This document shows, in pieces, positions 8,985 through 20,811 of a stretch of DNA of 64,000 nt. Position 1 is the stretch's first letter. Each line of letters begins with the position of its first letter. Both the position numbers and the translations under genes were made by a program. The stretch is from positions 20,614,715 to 20,678,714 of the forward strand of contig NC_069136.1 in the NCBI RefSeq assembly GCF_026914265.1, given 5' to 3'. Source of the stretch: Mya arenaria (taxonomy: Eukaryota > Mollusca > Bivalvia > Myida > Myidae). The notes beneath the pieces are model-generated. The model made no database searches. It had not been told where the DNA came from and saw only the letters and a list, made by a program, of their open reading frames with translations.

Positions 8985-11900
8985 ATGGCAGACGTTTTCT
9001 GCTGCTTGCGTCGCCTTTTTGGTAGTTCCAACCCTGGACACATAACATTACAAGAGATCCCATCGGTACAACTCGACACTTCAAATATGGGTTTGGAACA
9101 AGTTTGAGCTTTCTCTGAAATTCACTTTTCAGTTTCTGATTTGGTCTTTTTTGGCTTGCAAGTTCTTCAGTTGTTGTAAGATTGGTCGTACACTATTATA
9201 TATATATGATTACTATGTTGTAAGAAAGAATATGAAACCTAACAGACTGCGGCCTGAAGACTGCGCAGCAAGCACATGTAGCTACAATAATGAGCGATCA
9301 GGGATACTTTTTTTTATTATTTTGACATTTCTTATGTATCCCTGTAACGCTACAACTCTCTACCATTTAAAAATGGGCGAAATGATATACTGTAATAATA
9401 TGCATTGATGTTGAATAATAATGACAAAGTTTTTCAATTTTTATCCGACAGTGATCTGAGCTGGATTTAATTTGTCATTAGAGTTGTTATTTTCACATTA
9501 ATATATTATGGGTCACGAATACTCTTTGACGTGAACACAACCAGTCAGATTTGTCCCAGATTTACCGATATCGGGATACTTGATTAACAATCGACACTTG
9601 TACGTGTTTTATGATAACATGTTTTTTGGGCATACTGACATAACTTAATATGTGTTTAATAGTGGGCAATATTATTTTCGTAGAAATTTGAATTTATAAC
9701 GTCGATAATTTCAAAATTGTGGCTGCGAGGATTCTCTGTGCAAGGACCGCTTGCTACTTTTTGCTGGGATGGTGGACGTCACGAGTCTGCCATATTAAAA
9801 AAAATCGTCAAAAGACTCGTTGACGGCCATTTAGGTGGACTACAAGTACATGTACTTGTCTTGTGTGCTTAAGATAATGTCGTGACTACAATCACAGTGA
9901 TTTAATTGAAATGAACTCCTGCTTTGGTGTCATTTGACCTGTACAAAATTTAGTAACATGCAGTTATTCATAGTTATACATTAGGAGTGACCCCTTTGAT
10001 AAATCTGAAGAAAAGAAAAATATTTTAGGTTAAATGTCACTTAATTGTGTACAGGTCAAATGACAACAAGCAGGAGTTCATTCCCAAGTATAAAACTTGC
10101 TTGTATGAAATGTGTTCTTTTTACTCTCGCATGCCTAATTGCACAAGGTAACATGTCAATCCAGTTAAGGTGTTTGTGATAAAAGTTATGGTGTACTAAT
10201 AACTAGCGAGACCATAATTTGGTCACCATTAAGTTGCGTTTTAAAGAGCATCAGTCTTAGACTGGACTGAAGTCATCTGAGCGGAGAAGAAACTCCATCA
10301 GTATCTCACATACAGGGCTTCCGTTAAAGGAAGTTTGGAAGTATATTACTCCCTAGAAATGGGTTAAAACTTCCAAAATTGATTCCTTGGAAGTACAAAA
10401 ACTTTCATAATTTTTAAGTAAACTTCCAAAGTTGAAAGCTTGGAAGTTCAAAATATCAAAACCTGGTGTCAATATTAATTTTAAGGTCACAATTTCAATC
10501 AGTCTTTAAGAAAGATGAATCATTATAGTATAATTATGTGAATTTGGCAAGTTAAAGTTGCAAATTATTTGATTTTTAATACTACCGGTAATTGAAAAAT
10601 AGTGGAAAAAGATATCTTATTCAGGAGACCTAAACTTTCACATTTCAGTGAAAAACTTCCAAATTTGATCGACAGGAAGTTCATACTTCCAGATTCAAAT
10701 TCTTAATGGAAGCCCTGTCACATAGACAAAGTTTGTCTTAAGTACAGTCTGTTATACTACTGGCTTGACTTCAATGGTGGCAAAGACCAAGTTGTTCGTG
10801 TTCCAATGTCTGTATCAGAGGTTCAATTCCTGATCAGAGCTTAATCAATTATTAATACTTGTTAATACAGAGGAAGGATCCTCGATGTTTATAACTGATT
10901 CAAGACTGTAAATTTGCTAGGCGCATAGCTCACATTACTTCTTGTTTAACCATTTTGACATATTTTATAATATATATTTAACTTAGCCAGGTTTCTTATT
11001 GTTTAGGTTCAGAAGTAGTAATAGTGAAGAGTGGTAAAAGAATCTGCGGTACCGGAGCTGCCTTTTCCAATGCTCCGATCAACCAGGATAAAGCCTACTT
11101 TGAGATTAAAGTACAGTCATCAGGTATAAGTTAATCATTGAAATTTTGGCGTAAAAAGTAATATGTTTGTTTCCAGTATCTCGCTCTCAATCAATAGGGT
11201 AATTAGGTCAGATTTTTTTTTTATAGGCAAATTGTTTCTTGAGATTTTGATGTTACCCAAAATCTATCATTTATATGCTTAAGAACATCTATAATACTAT
11301 CAGTTTTAGCATCACTGGTATTGTTAAAAGCCCAATACACTTCCATTTTAACTTTTAAAAGAAGAACAAATCAAACAAATGATCAAAAATTTCTCAAGGC
11401 AATATAAAGGTTTACGTTTGTCACGGTACCGATACCTACACATGTGGTGAGGAGGTGTGTAAGCGGTCCGGAAGCTCAGTCGGTAGAGCACTCGCCCTGA
11501 TAGCGAGGGGTCCCGGGTTCGAGCCCCGGTCTGGCTGCACACTTTTCTCACCCTGTGACACGTAAAAGGTTAAAATATAAAGGTAGGTCAAGAAACCAGA
11601 ATCAAACATTTCTTTTTTACGCCTTAATTAGTGTTTAAGTAAATGCTTGCTTTGTTTTCATCCATACATTATCATTATTACATTAATTCCATATTGGAAC
11701 GGTAACAAGAAGGCAGAGCTTAACTGTAGAGTAACTAGCATGCAGGTAATTATGAAAGTATGGTAAGGAGATGTTTTTTTATTATGATAAAAATCAATCA
11801 TTTGAAAGAATTAACTTGAGCTAAAAAATGTCAAAGATGATCATGTTTTGCAGTAATCAAAATTAGACATTTGGATAAACAAGCCCAAATTCTTTTACTA

Positions 11901-14900
11901 TTGCTTGGCATCAATTTTTTTAACAAGCCCTGCTATATAAAATTCAGAATTTGAGTAAGCCCGGAATGCATTTTATCAGTGCAGGGCTTGCAGGCTTATG
12001 TTAATTCCGACCACTGGATTTGTGTTAAAGTATATTAAAATTTTAGCTTGACTATTCGACGAATATGGAGAGCTATACTACTCTCCCTAGTGTCGGCGTC
12101 AACGTTGGCGTCACACCTTGGTTAAGGTTTGCATGTAAGCTCCTTTAAGTCATTATCTCAGTAAATACATCATTTATTGCATTGAAACTTTAGATATGTA
12201 TTCCCAACTATCTAACCTACTAAATTAATGAAGTTAGGTAACAATTATTTAAATATAATGCAAAAATGGGCCTTTATTATTTGACTTCTGGTTAGGGTTT
12301 TGCATGTAAGCACACATAGGTTAATATCTCAGCAACTACTTAATGTATTGCATTGAGACTTTATACAATGGTGCTCAACCACCCAACCTACTTGAATAAC
12401 TGTTTAGATAACTGTATTTTGCAAATAATGGCCCTTTATTATTATTGGACTTAAAATATTATTGTATACAACCTACAATCCTTTAATGTATTGTATGCTA
12501 TTTCCATCAAGTCTGTATTTCATTAAAGGCTGAATGTTTTTGAATTTTTCACAAATCTTTGCAGGCGTCATTATGTCTCCCCCTCTCTGGGGGAGACATA
12601 TTGTTTTTGCCCTGTCCGGTAGTCCGTCAGTCCGTCCGTACGTCACACTTCGTTTCCGATCGATAACTGGAAAACCGCATGACCTAGGATCACCAAACTT
12701 GGTAGGGAGGTTGGTCGTGAGGTGTAGAGGATCCCTATTGTTTTTGGGGTCACTAGGTCAAAGGTCAAGGTCGCGGCGACCCCCAATATAAAAAACATTT
12801 CTGCTCAAAATCTTGAGAACGGTTTGACCTAGGTTCACCAAACTTGGTAGGGAGGTTGGTCATGAGGTGTAGAAGATCCCTATTGTTTTTGGGGTCACTA
12901 GGTCAAAGGTCAAGGTCGCGGCAACCCCCAATGTAAAAAACATTTCCGCTCAATATCTTGAGAATGGTTTGACCTAGGTTCACCAAACTTGGTAGGGAGG
13001 TTGATCATGAGGTTTAGAAAACTCCTATATTTTGGGGGGGTCACAAGGTCAAAGGTCAACGTCGCTGTGACCTCTAATGTAAAAAAATATTTCCGTGCAA
13101 TATCAGGAGAATGCTTTGATCTAGGTTCACCAAACTTTGAAGTGAGGTTGGTCATGATGTCTAGTTGGTATGCTGGTAGGTCATGACTAGTAGATGACTC
13201 CTATTGATTTTGTGATCTGTAGGTCATAGGTCAAGGTCGCAGTAAACTTGAGGTGAAAACACAGTTTCCGCTCAATAACTAAAGATCCTTTGGGTCCAGG
13301 AACTTCATACTTGGTATACTATTTGTTCATGGCTAGTAATTGACCCCTTTTGATTTTGAGATCAAAAGGTCAAAGGTGAAGGTCGCCATGACCTTGAGGT
13401 GAAGAAACGGTTACTAAAGTAACTAAAGAAGGCTTGCACCCAGGAACTTCATACTTGGTATGCAAGTTGGTCATGTAGATGACCCCTATTGATTTTGTGA
13501 TCAGTTGGTCAAAGGTCAAGGTCACGATGACTTTGAGCTGAAAAATGGTTTCTGATCAAATAATTGAATAACAATTGCGCCCATGCACTTCATACAATAC
13601 AAACTTCATTTACATTTTCCAAGATTAATCAACAACACTTTCTTCTCTTCACTATTTGATACGGGTGAATAAACCAAACTTCACTGTTGGTTTGTCTTCC
13701 GTCCAGAATTACAAATTTTATGTCCATCATTTATTTTTTCTCAGCTACGACCACACAATAGGGGAGACAAGCGCTTTTTCAAAAAAGCAATCTCTAGTTT
13801 AAATCTAATTTTACAATGATCCATGCATGTTTCGCCAAAACTTTTCAATCCTTGCACTAAAAAGTGGCGGAATAGTCGAGCATGCTGTCTTTGTGACAGC
13901 TCTTGTTAGTTCTAAACCTCACTTATTTTGCATAATCATGAATTTTCCCAAAATCTGGAAATTTTCACAATTTAGAAGACAATGCAAATATATCCAACTT
14001 TTCACAATTCTTTCAGGTGTATGGGGTGTGGGACTGGCGACAAGAAAGTGTGGTGTGGACAAACTACCCCTGGGTGACACAGAGGAGTCCTGGGTACTGC
14101 GACATGATGGCAAACTCTACCACAACGGGGAGGAACGAGGAAAAATGCCCCAGCCCCTACAGGAGGGAGATGTAGTGGTAGGTGGTGCTTTATAAACATA
14201 TTTAAATATTGATCAGGATTTTAAAAATACCGGAGTATATTGGTAAGAGGGCTGATTTGAAATTGTATTTTTAGCTCCTTGTTATACCCCCACAACCGAA
14301 GTTTGAGGGGGTATATAGGAGTGAGCTTGTTGGTCGGTCGGTCGGTCGGTCGGTCTGTCGGTTTTCATGGTTTCTGGACGATAACTCATGAAAGGCTAGA
14401 CAGATTTGAAAAATTTTTGGTACACAGGTGTAACATCAGAAGATACAGGTCAAGTTCGATATTGGGGCTGGTGGGGCCAAGGTCAAGGTCACTGTTACTA
14501 AAAAAAGAAAAACGGTTTCCGGACGATAACTCATGAAAGGCTAGACGGATTATAACAATTTTTGGTACACAGGTGTAACATCAGAAGATACAGATCAAGT
14601 TAGTGAGCTGGTCGGTCGGTCGGTCGGTCGGTCTGTCTGTCTGTCTGTCGGTCGGTTTTCATGGTTTCCGGACGATAACTCATGAAAGGCTAGACAGATT
14701 TAAAAAAAATTTAGTACACAGGTGTAACATCAGAAGATACAGGTCAAGTTCGATATTGGGGCTGGTGGGGCCAAGGTCAAGGTCACTGTTACTAAAAATA
14801 GAAAAACGGTTTCAGGACGATAACTCATGAAAGGCTTGACAGATTTGAAAATTTTTTGGTACACAGGTGTAACATCAGAAGATACAGGTCAAGTTCGATA

Positions 14901-17861
14901 TTGTGGCTGGTGGGGCCAAGGTCAAGGTCACTGTTACTTAAAAAAGAAAAACAGTTTCCGGACGATAACTCATGAAAGGCTAAATTGGTACACAGGTGTA
15001 ACATCAGAAGATACAGATCAAGTTCGATATTGGGGCTGGTGGGGTCAAGGTCACTGTTACTAAAAATAGAAAATTGTTTCCGGACGATAACTCATGAAAG
15101 GCTTGACAGATTTGAACATTTTTTGGTACACAGGTGTAACATCAGAAGATACAGGTCAAGTTTGATAGATCCTTCAAAAACTAAATGAGCAAATATTTAC
15201 CTTAAAAGTAATTGACACTTGGAAAGATGAACAAACAAAACAAATCCAGCATGCTTCATTTGAACCAGATGCCAGTGGAATACCAGCAGAACTTAAGTAT
15301 GGCATATTTGCCACAGTAGTGCTTACTACAAATATTGACCTGTTAGATGGACTTGTTAATTCGGCTACAGGAACAGTCCCAGGATTTATTCCCAGGTGGA
15401 TAAGGATGCATTCAAGCCCAAATATGTACTTGTAGAATTTGATGATGATCGTGTTGGAAGAAAAGCTCGTGAATGCTCTAGATGTCTTATTCCAGAAGAG
15501 ATCGGCTAGAGCATCAGCTAGTTTTTCTTGTCAGCAGTGTAACTTCTAAATTACTCAACAGATTTAAATAAAACAATACATGCATTATAAAAGAAGATGC
15601 AGTGTGCAGTAACCTTGGAGTTATGGCCTCTTTTCAAAGGAATGGTTTGCCATTCCTGTGTCCAGGCGGCATTTGGGGGTATTCGTCACTCCTGTGACAG
15701 CTCTAGTTTTATTTGATCAAAGATAAGTTGTGATATTGTCTTAGTCTTGGTAGCATTGTCACAGTCCAGGATTTAGGCTTTAACTTAAAAACATATTGAA
15801 GATATTCAAATGAAACTTGGTACACATGTTGCCAGATACAATATGCATATATGTATTATGAAGTCCATACTCAGACTTTTAAAATAATGGTAACCTTTTG
15901 GGTGGTTGAAATTAGCACAAAGCTGCATGACCGACACTTGTTAAATGTCTGACATGCTCTTTCAAATTCTTATTTCATATAGCAGACCCTGATCCAATTT
16001 CTAAAGTGCTAAAATAAGAATTCAGACTTATTGATCCATTCTTCTCTTATTTATGACTGCATATTTGTTGCAGTAGCAGTATTGTCTAAGGAATGTATAT
16101 ATTGATAATCCAGTCGCGGATCCAGGAATCCGTAACTGGGGGTTGGGGACACAACTGTCAAACCCCACTCAATTTTTTATTTCACTGAGGCATTGAAATG
16201 ACACGTATAAAATTGTTGATGCATTTCAACCCTTCATTCAAGAATACAGAGGGTACAACTTTAATCCATTCCCCGGTCTCCTGGCCTGGATTTTTTTTTT
16301 TTTTGGCTAATGTCATAATCCTTTGGTGAGGTGTCCCGAAATATGTCATGTATGCTACATGCAAAGAGTTGATTTTAAAACTGTGTATGTTTCTTTTTAA
16401 GCCTTATTTTTCTCGAAATTTGCTTCAAAAACTGTTTCAAGATAGTTTGAATTGGTAGCTGAATATTTCAGGCGAAACTTCCATGTGTTAAATGTAGTAA
16501 AAGGCGGTATCAACGAAAACACTATACATCAGTTGCTTTTAAAGCTATATGTAAATTGTTCATCAGAGCAATGTTAAATATATCAGTCATAAATCTCCAT
16601 TGCAGGGCCTGACGTACGATCATGTGGAGCTGAACTTTCGTCTGAACGATAAACCCACCAATACTCCATTTACGGGAATCAAGGGAACTGTGTATCCTGT
16701 GTTCTATGGTTTGTAGACCTTTTTCTTTGAAAATTTGTCTCATAGTAGATTGATCCCCTCTAAGACTCCTCCAAAGATGTATTCATAAATCAAACCCATT
16801 GGCTGGATATCCCATGGACAGGCCAAAATACTTCGAGCCTCGCAAATATTGAGCTAAGCAGGAATGGCTATGTAGAGTAAAAATAAATCGGCCCTTTACA
16901 TCAAGTTTGAGCCAACAAGGAAAACAGGTTTTAACTGTATTTAAAAAAACCTAAATCAAATTATGTAAAAAAATTCTATGAGAGTATTTCCTTTGTTTAA
17001 AAAACAACAACAACATTTTAAATACCATCCCCGGTACTTTTCATGAAAAAAATATGCATTTACTATTTATTCAAATTATTGAAAATTTTCACTCTCAGAC
17101 TTACAAAATTCCTTATTTTTTAAAAAAAATTATTTTAAATAGCATCTACTTATTTTCTTCAAATAATTAAGAATTATTAAAAAAAATCACTTTGTGAAAA
17201 AAAAATACCAAAAGTTATTTTAAATACTATCTTTCTTATTTGCATCAAATTATTTAATAAAATCACTTTGTGAAAAATTCCTTATTTTTCTTAACTATTT
17301 TTTTAACTATCATCTACTTCGCATAAAAAAATAAATGCATTTATTTTTAAGATCATTTTCTTGTTTGTTTTCATATACATGGTTTACAAGTGCTGTTCGT
17401 TTTCTATAAATTTTACTTAGAAAATAGGAAATTTTCAGATGCTTAAGTTGTGATAATAGATCCTGGTCTTCACATTAAAAAGTCGAGACAATATTGATGT
17501 ATTTATGGCTAATAGTTCATTGGGTTAACCAAACCATTATCAAAGTAAGCAATAAAATAACTTTTAAAGCATGTAAGTAATAAAATGATTATTTCATTTA
17601 TTGAAAACTTTCAAACGCCTTTCTTGTGCATATAAATATTTTAATCCTGATGTCACATAATATCACTACGCTCCAGAACTCGTGCATATACCTTCATATA
17701 AATTCAATAACCTATTTATATCTCAACGTAATGTATAAAACGAAATGAATTGTTTTCTTACAGTTGATGATGGGGCAACTTTAGACGTGCAGTTTACAAA
17801 CTTCTACAACACTCCACCGTTCGGCTATGACAGCATTATGATAGAACAGTCTTTGTTATAG
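8985..17861 (+). CDS. SPRYD7: SPRY domain-containing protein 7, complete, five exons
   Basis: Exons 8985-9090, 11007-11123, 14017-14177, 16606-16708 and 17764-17861 (stop TAG 17859-17861) join in phases 1, 1, 0, 1 to 585 nt, 194 aa; human SPRYD7 has 196. The N-terminus MADVFCCLRRLFG corresponds to the cysteine-rich start of the human protein, followed by GHITLQEIPSVQLDT. The SPRY/B30.2 fold follows: KRICGTGAAFSNAPI, AYFEIKVQSSGVWGVGLAT, WVLRHDGKLYHNGEE, EGDVVG, GIKGTVYPVFYV, and the end YNTPPFGYDSIMIEQSLL. All donors are GT and acceptors AG. SPRY domains bind protein partners; the specific role of SPRYD7 is poorly known. Introns 2 and 3 carry Helitron-like elements. The family call is very secure from sequence recall alone. 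Confidence 0.95.
9283..9845. repeat. Family R repeat split by ~435-bp foreign sequence
   Basis: The left part (9283-9345) ends at TTATGTATCCCT and the right part (from about 9783) resumes at CGAGTCTGCCATA. In the other two copies these join directly. The intervening 435 bp in SPRYD7 intron 1 is therefore a later insertion or rearrangement. No terminal repeats were recognised at its ends. Confidence 0.55.
9910..10082. mobile_element. Short inverted-repeat element (~170 bp)
   Basis: The left arm AATGAACTCCTGCTTTGGTG continues CATTTGACCTGTACA and is matched by its reverse complement on the right, ending GCAGGAGTTCATT. The arms are ~35 bp around a ~100-bp centre. Looks like a MITE in SPRYD7 intron 1; superfamily not assigned. 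Confidence 0.65.
10313..10717. mobile_element. Terminal-inverted-repeat element (405 bp) with TSD
   Basis: Starts CAGGGCTTCCGTTAA and ends with the complement of CAGGGCTTCCATTAA. Direct TCACATA flanks lie at 10306-10312 and 10718-10724, consistent with a target duplication. The interior repeats AAACTTCCAAA-type motifs. A CAGGG end with ~8-bp duplication suggests hAT, but only 7 bp match. Confidence 0.7.
11409..11563 (+). mobile_element. tRNA-like element with extended flanking stem
   Basis: The centre 11465-11537 has A box AGCTCAGTCGGTAGAGCAC and B box GGTTCGAGCCCC, with an anticodon-like stem CTCGC/GCGAG. The 7-nt loop lacks the usual T33, so it is not a standard tRNA. Flanking sequence (GGTGAGGAGGTGTGT versus ACACTTTTCTCACC) extends the pairing beyond a normal acceptor stem. 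Likely a tRNA-derived SINE or a nonautonomous element built on a tRNA. Confidence 0.5.
11858..12017. repeat. Dispersed ~165-bp repeat (copy 2)
   Basis: Same repeat as 2983-3146, in the same orientation relative to the window; here in SPRYD7 intron 2. Confidence 0.65.
12045..12475. repeat. Dispersed repeat with two ~170-bp internal units
   Basis: Begins near TTTAGCTTGACTATTCG, then GGTTAAGGTTTGCATGTAAGC and related text recur at ~170-bp spacing with TATTGCATTGA(A/G)ACTTTA and GG(C/G)CCTTTATTAT. Similar in design to the next two elements (core tandem units), but ends were not defined. Confidence 0.5.
12569..13797 (+). mobile_element. Nonautonomous Helitron-like element with ~145-bp core repeats
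   Basis: The left end is TCTCCCCCTCTCTGGGGGAG, itself a hairpin. The right end is hairpin GCTTTTTCAAAAAAGC, then AATCT, then CTAG before T: the classic Helitron 3' terminus. Six core units each hold AGGTCAAAGGTCA or a close variant, at 12755, 12900, 13046, 13221, 13367 and 13506. No coding capacity. It resembles the bivalve pearl/CvA design and lies in SPRYD7 intron 2. Confidence 0.75.
14282..15706 (+). mobile_element. Helitron-like element with ~130-bp core repeats and helicase remnant
   Basis: The left end is a hairpin (TATACCCCC pairing with GGGGGTATA), followed by a (GGTC)n stretch. Five core units contain GGACGATAACTCATGAAAGG and ACACAGGTGTAACATCAGAA. The right end is hairpin GTCACTCCTGTGAC, then AGCT and CTAG (15703-15706) before T. 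It shares the overall design of 12569-13797 but differs in sequence. It sits in SPRYD7 intron 3. Confidence 0.8.
15208..15509 (+). pseudogene. Helitron Pif1-like helicase fragment
   Basis: The frame from 15208 contains VVLTTNIDLLDGLVNSATG and TVPGFIP, matching the Pif1-family helicase region that Helitrons encode (VMLTxNIDxxDGLVNGxxG). A stop at 15433 is followed in another frame by YVLVEFDDDRVGRKARE, which continues the same homology, so the piece carries one frameshift. Only about 95 residues remain. It identifies the surrounding element as Helitron-derived and non-mobile on its own. Confidence 0.8.
16108..16200. repeat. hAT-like end fragment (GGCGGATCCAGG family)
   Basis: GTCGCGGATCCAGGAATCCG followed by a G-rich stretch and CCCCAC resembles the ends of the repeats at 22910-23200, 36237-36516, 46229-46410, 54700-54880 and 63450-63570. 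Confidence 0.4.
17040..17340. repeat. Degenerate AT-rich tandem repeat
   Basis: The blocks ATCACTTTGTGAAAAA, TTCCTTATTTTT and TAGCATCTACTTATT recur with ~65-110 bp spacing. It lies in SPRYD7 intron 4. No other content is visible. Confidence 0.45.
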
Positions 17862-17986
17862 CAAATAGTTAGTATTACCTTGCTCATTTAACATGATATA
17901 AACCATGACGAGTAGAAATAGGCCTTTAAGTTAAGAATCAGTGTTGGGCAGTATTTTGCATCATGCAAATTTAAACTCCTAAAAGT

Positions 17987-18168
17987 TTCAGTGGTCAACA
18001 TTATATTTTGTCCAATGAGAAGGCAGTATTTCTCAAGTTTATCACTACATTTATTTGAGTAAATTAGCAGTCAGCCCTTACTGATTTTGATCAGGTGAAG
18101 TGGTAGAAATAAGCAGTGGCTGGCTTTGTAAGTGGGTAGTTTACACAATATAATGTGAACCACTAAAA
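17987..18168. mobile_element. MITE family S, copy 1 (~180 bp)
   Basis: Begins CAGTGGTCAACATTATATTT and ends GTGAACCACTAAA, i.e. inverted TTTAGTGGT ends. Further copies lie at 40141-40319 and, reversed, at 42258-42444. Shared interior: TCCAATGAGAAGGCAGTA and AGTGGCTGGC. Located in or just after the SPRYD7 3' UTR. Confidence 0.7.
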
Positions 18169-18957
18169 TTGCTTGAAATTTAAAGAGAATTTTAGTAATT
18201 GTGAACAGGCCTGCAACTAGGGCGAATTTTGAGTGCGCAGACTGAAATTTGTTAATTGACGGACAGCATATTAACCCCTGCACCCTCTACCCCCTTTGGT
18301 TTTTATTTCAAATTTCGGGGTTTTTGGTATGTACGACCTGTCAAAGTTTCATTATACAACTGGGAATATGCGTACAGTCAGCTACGAGCCTGGTAAAGGT
18401 CTTTAGTATGTACTTTCAAAAATAAATTTAAATGGTTATGCAACTGCGTCACATAAAACCTTTATTTTTTGTAAGTACATACTAACACTGTTAACCATTA
18501 GTTAAAAATGATCTTGTAACTTCAAACATGTCACACTGTTAGAAACGCCAATCTAATTCGAGTTTCAAAAATACTTGGCATTTTTTTTCTGCTTTGTTAA
18601 GTGGATTTTAGTTTAAGGCTTATTTCTGCTTTTTATTTTTCACCTATGTATCATTATGTAAAATTATTGTATAAATAGCCATATTAGTTGCATGTGTGTT
18701 TTTCAAAGGAAAAACTTGAGGAATTGCCATACAGTTTCTGTGTCAATGGCATCAGTTGTAATAGTTATAGGTTATTGTGACTTAATGATAGAAAAGTCAT
18801 TGTTACAGCAAATCCACGCTCACATTTTGGCTGGTATAAATTGTTATTGTGGTTTTTTTATATTATGTTCCAAAAAACACTTCAAAAGGCATTAAAGAAT
18901 GGGAAATGACAGGCCTGCACTTCTTATTTTGTCAAGCTACATACATATAAATTATCA

Positions 18958-19404
18958 TTAAAGGGACTAGACACCAGATGATACAACTGTAAGAAAAAAA
19001 GACAATTGTCAAAAACTTACATAAATTTGATATTGTTTTTTACAACACATTATATCTTACTTACTGATGTGTCGCATCACTTAAAATTGGAACATGTATC
19101 TGTCACAGTTTTTACCTATTTTTCCATTTCGAAATTTACTTGGTTTGTCTTCCACGTAAATCCCAGTTAATTTAAAAATAGTATATATATCTGTACTAAT
19201 CACGTGACTTTCACATGCTAAATATACACACTGTAAACTGGGAAACCATTATGCTTTATTTTTAAACAGGTGAACTCAGCTGAGACAGCGACAAAATATT
19301 CTTTTATCATGTAAAATAGCTCCAGGTATTGACAATTCTAGGCTTATTTTGTGGAAATAATGTAGTTGCTGATTTTGGGACCATCTGGTGTCCAGCCCCT
19401 TTAA
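18958..19404. mobile_element. TTAA-flanked MITE family Q, copy 2
   Basis: AAAGGGACTAGACACCAGAT on the left and the inverted AAAGGGGCTGGACACCAGAT on the right, each bordered by TTAA. It lacks the tRNA-like segment of the copy at 3785-4273. Confidence 0.8.
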
Positions 19405-20106
19405 CATATAGTCATTACAGTCATGTATTTAAGTGTTTAGATATAATTATGTTTACTTTTTAAGTGGGTATATACAATGTATAGTGTACATGTAGTAAAT
19501 TATAAATATCTGTCAAACGTTTTTGCATGGTTAGAACTATTCTATCTGACCCGCTAAAATGCCCACAATAAGGCCTGCCGAGTCACCATCTTAACAGTGT
19601 GCTTGTAGGTCAATTTTTACCATTCGTGCCAGAAATGCACGATTTGATACTTTTTCTTGCATACATTTAATTTTAAAATTTTGTGAGAAACTGATGTAAG
19701 GAAAAACATTTTTGTGTGCGTCATTAATTACTGACGTCATGACAAGATGTAATTTAAAATCACAATTAATTTTTTTTTTATAATTGGCAAGCTGTTGCAT
19801 GTCGCCAAAATAACACGGGTTGTTAGTTAGATTATTTGTGTACTGCGGTCACATGACCGGAAACGCTAGTTCAATATGCAAGTATATTCTGCCATGAGTA
19901 TGACATTATCATTATGGAGCAACTTTATTATAGAAAATGCACAAATATATTTACTTTGTTTTAAATGCATATATTTAGAAAGATAGATAGATGCAACATA
20001 AGTTTGTAATTAGGACAGGTAGGTACAGAGGGATTATAACACTTTCGTTTAAGTGTTGAATAAAAAGTGAGTTATATTAGTTTAAACGTTATATATATTA
20101 TTATAC

Positions 20107-20290
20107 TATGGCACTCTCGTTGGCACATTGTTGCGCGAGAGTGTGATCTTGTGTTGTTGGAGAAATTGGAGTGCCCGGAGGAAATCTGTTTGTCCAGCTG
20201 CTTGGTGACCACAATCCAAACTCACATGCGCCCAGGCCGGAAGTGGAATCCTTCATGAGATGCATGTACGCTTACCACTGCGCTAACCAA
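20107..20290 (-). mobile_element. tRNA-headed SINE
   Basis: On the minus strand it starts with an A-box-like GGTTAGCGCAGTGGTAAGCG, continues through a domain with TTTCCTCCGGGCACTCCAA and ends at a hairpin formed by ACTCTCG and CGAGAGT (20111-20140). The B box is poor. The layout is that of molluscan tRNA-SINEs with a conserved central domain; the exact family is not claimed. Confidence 0.65.
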
Positions 20291-20811
20291 ACAACCAGTG
20301 AGTGATATTGAAGGCGACACTACAGAAATATATCTTTGCCAGTATACAGTACTGTTGTGAGCTTCTTGGATTTGTTATGGCAGACGTAAAAGTACTACTT
20401 TCGAATTATTATACTAGGAGCAGTTGTTAGAAGTTTTAAGTGGCACAAAGCAATTAAAAATGAAAATATAAGAAATAGTCAAGTCAATTATTTACTTGGC
20501 AATCTAAGGTCACCATTGACCAGTGGAAAAAAAAATGTTTCTTAGTTACATTTTATAAAACATATACATGAGTAGTTGTGTCACAGAGATGTATCTCACA
20601 AGCTTATAAAGAGTGGTTACAAAACTACTCTCTATTTACTTCCCTTTAACTACAAATGTTCAATATTAGTTGTTTGATAAAGTTATGCTGCCCTTGATAT
20701 AAAGGGCACAGCTTAGGCCGCAATAAAAAATAAACTCATGGGCCTTACCCAACCTGCATTTTGATGAGAGGGGAGGTAAGTTGAGTCTTATTTTTTCCAT
20801 CCCGACCCCTG

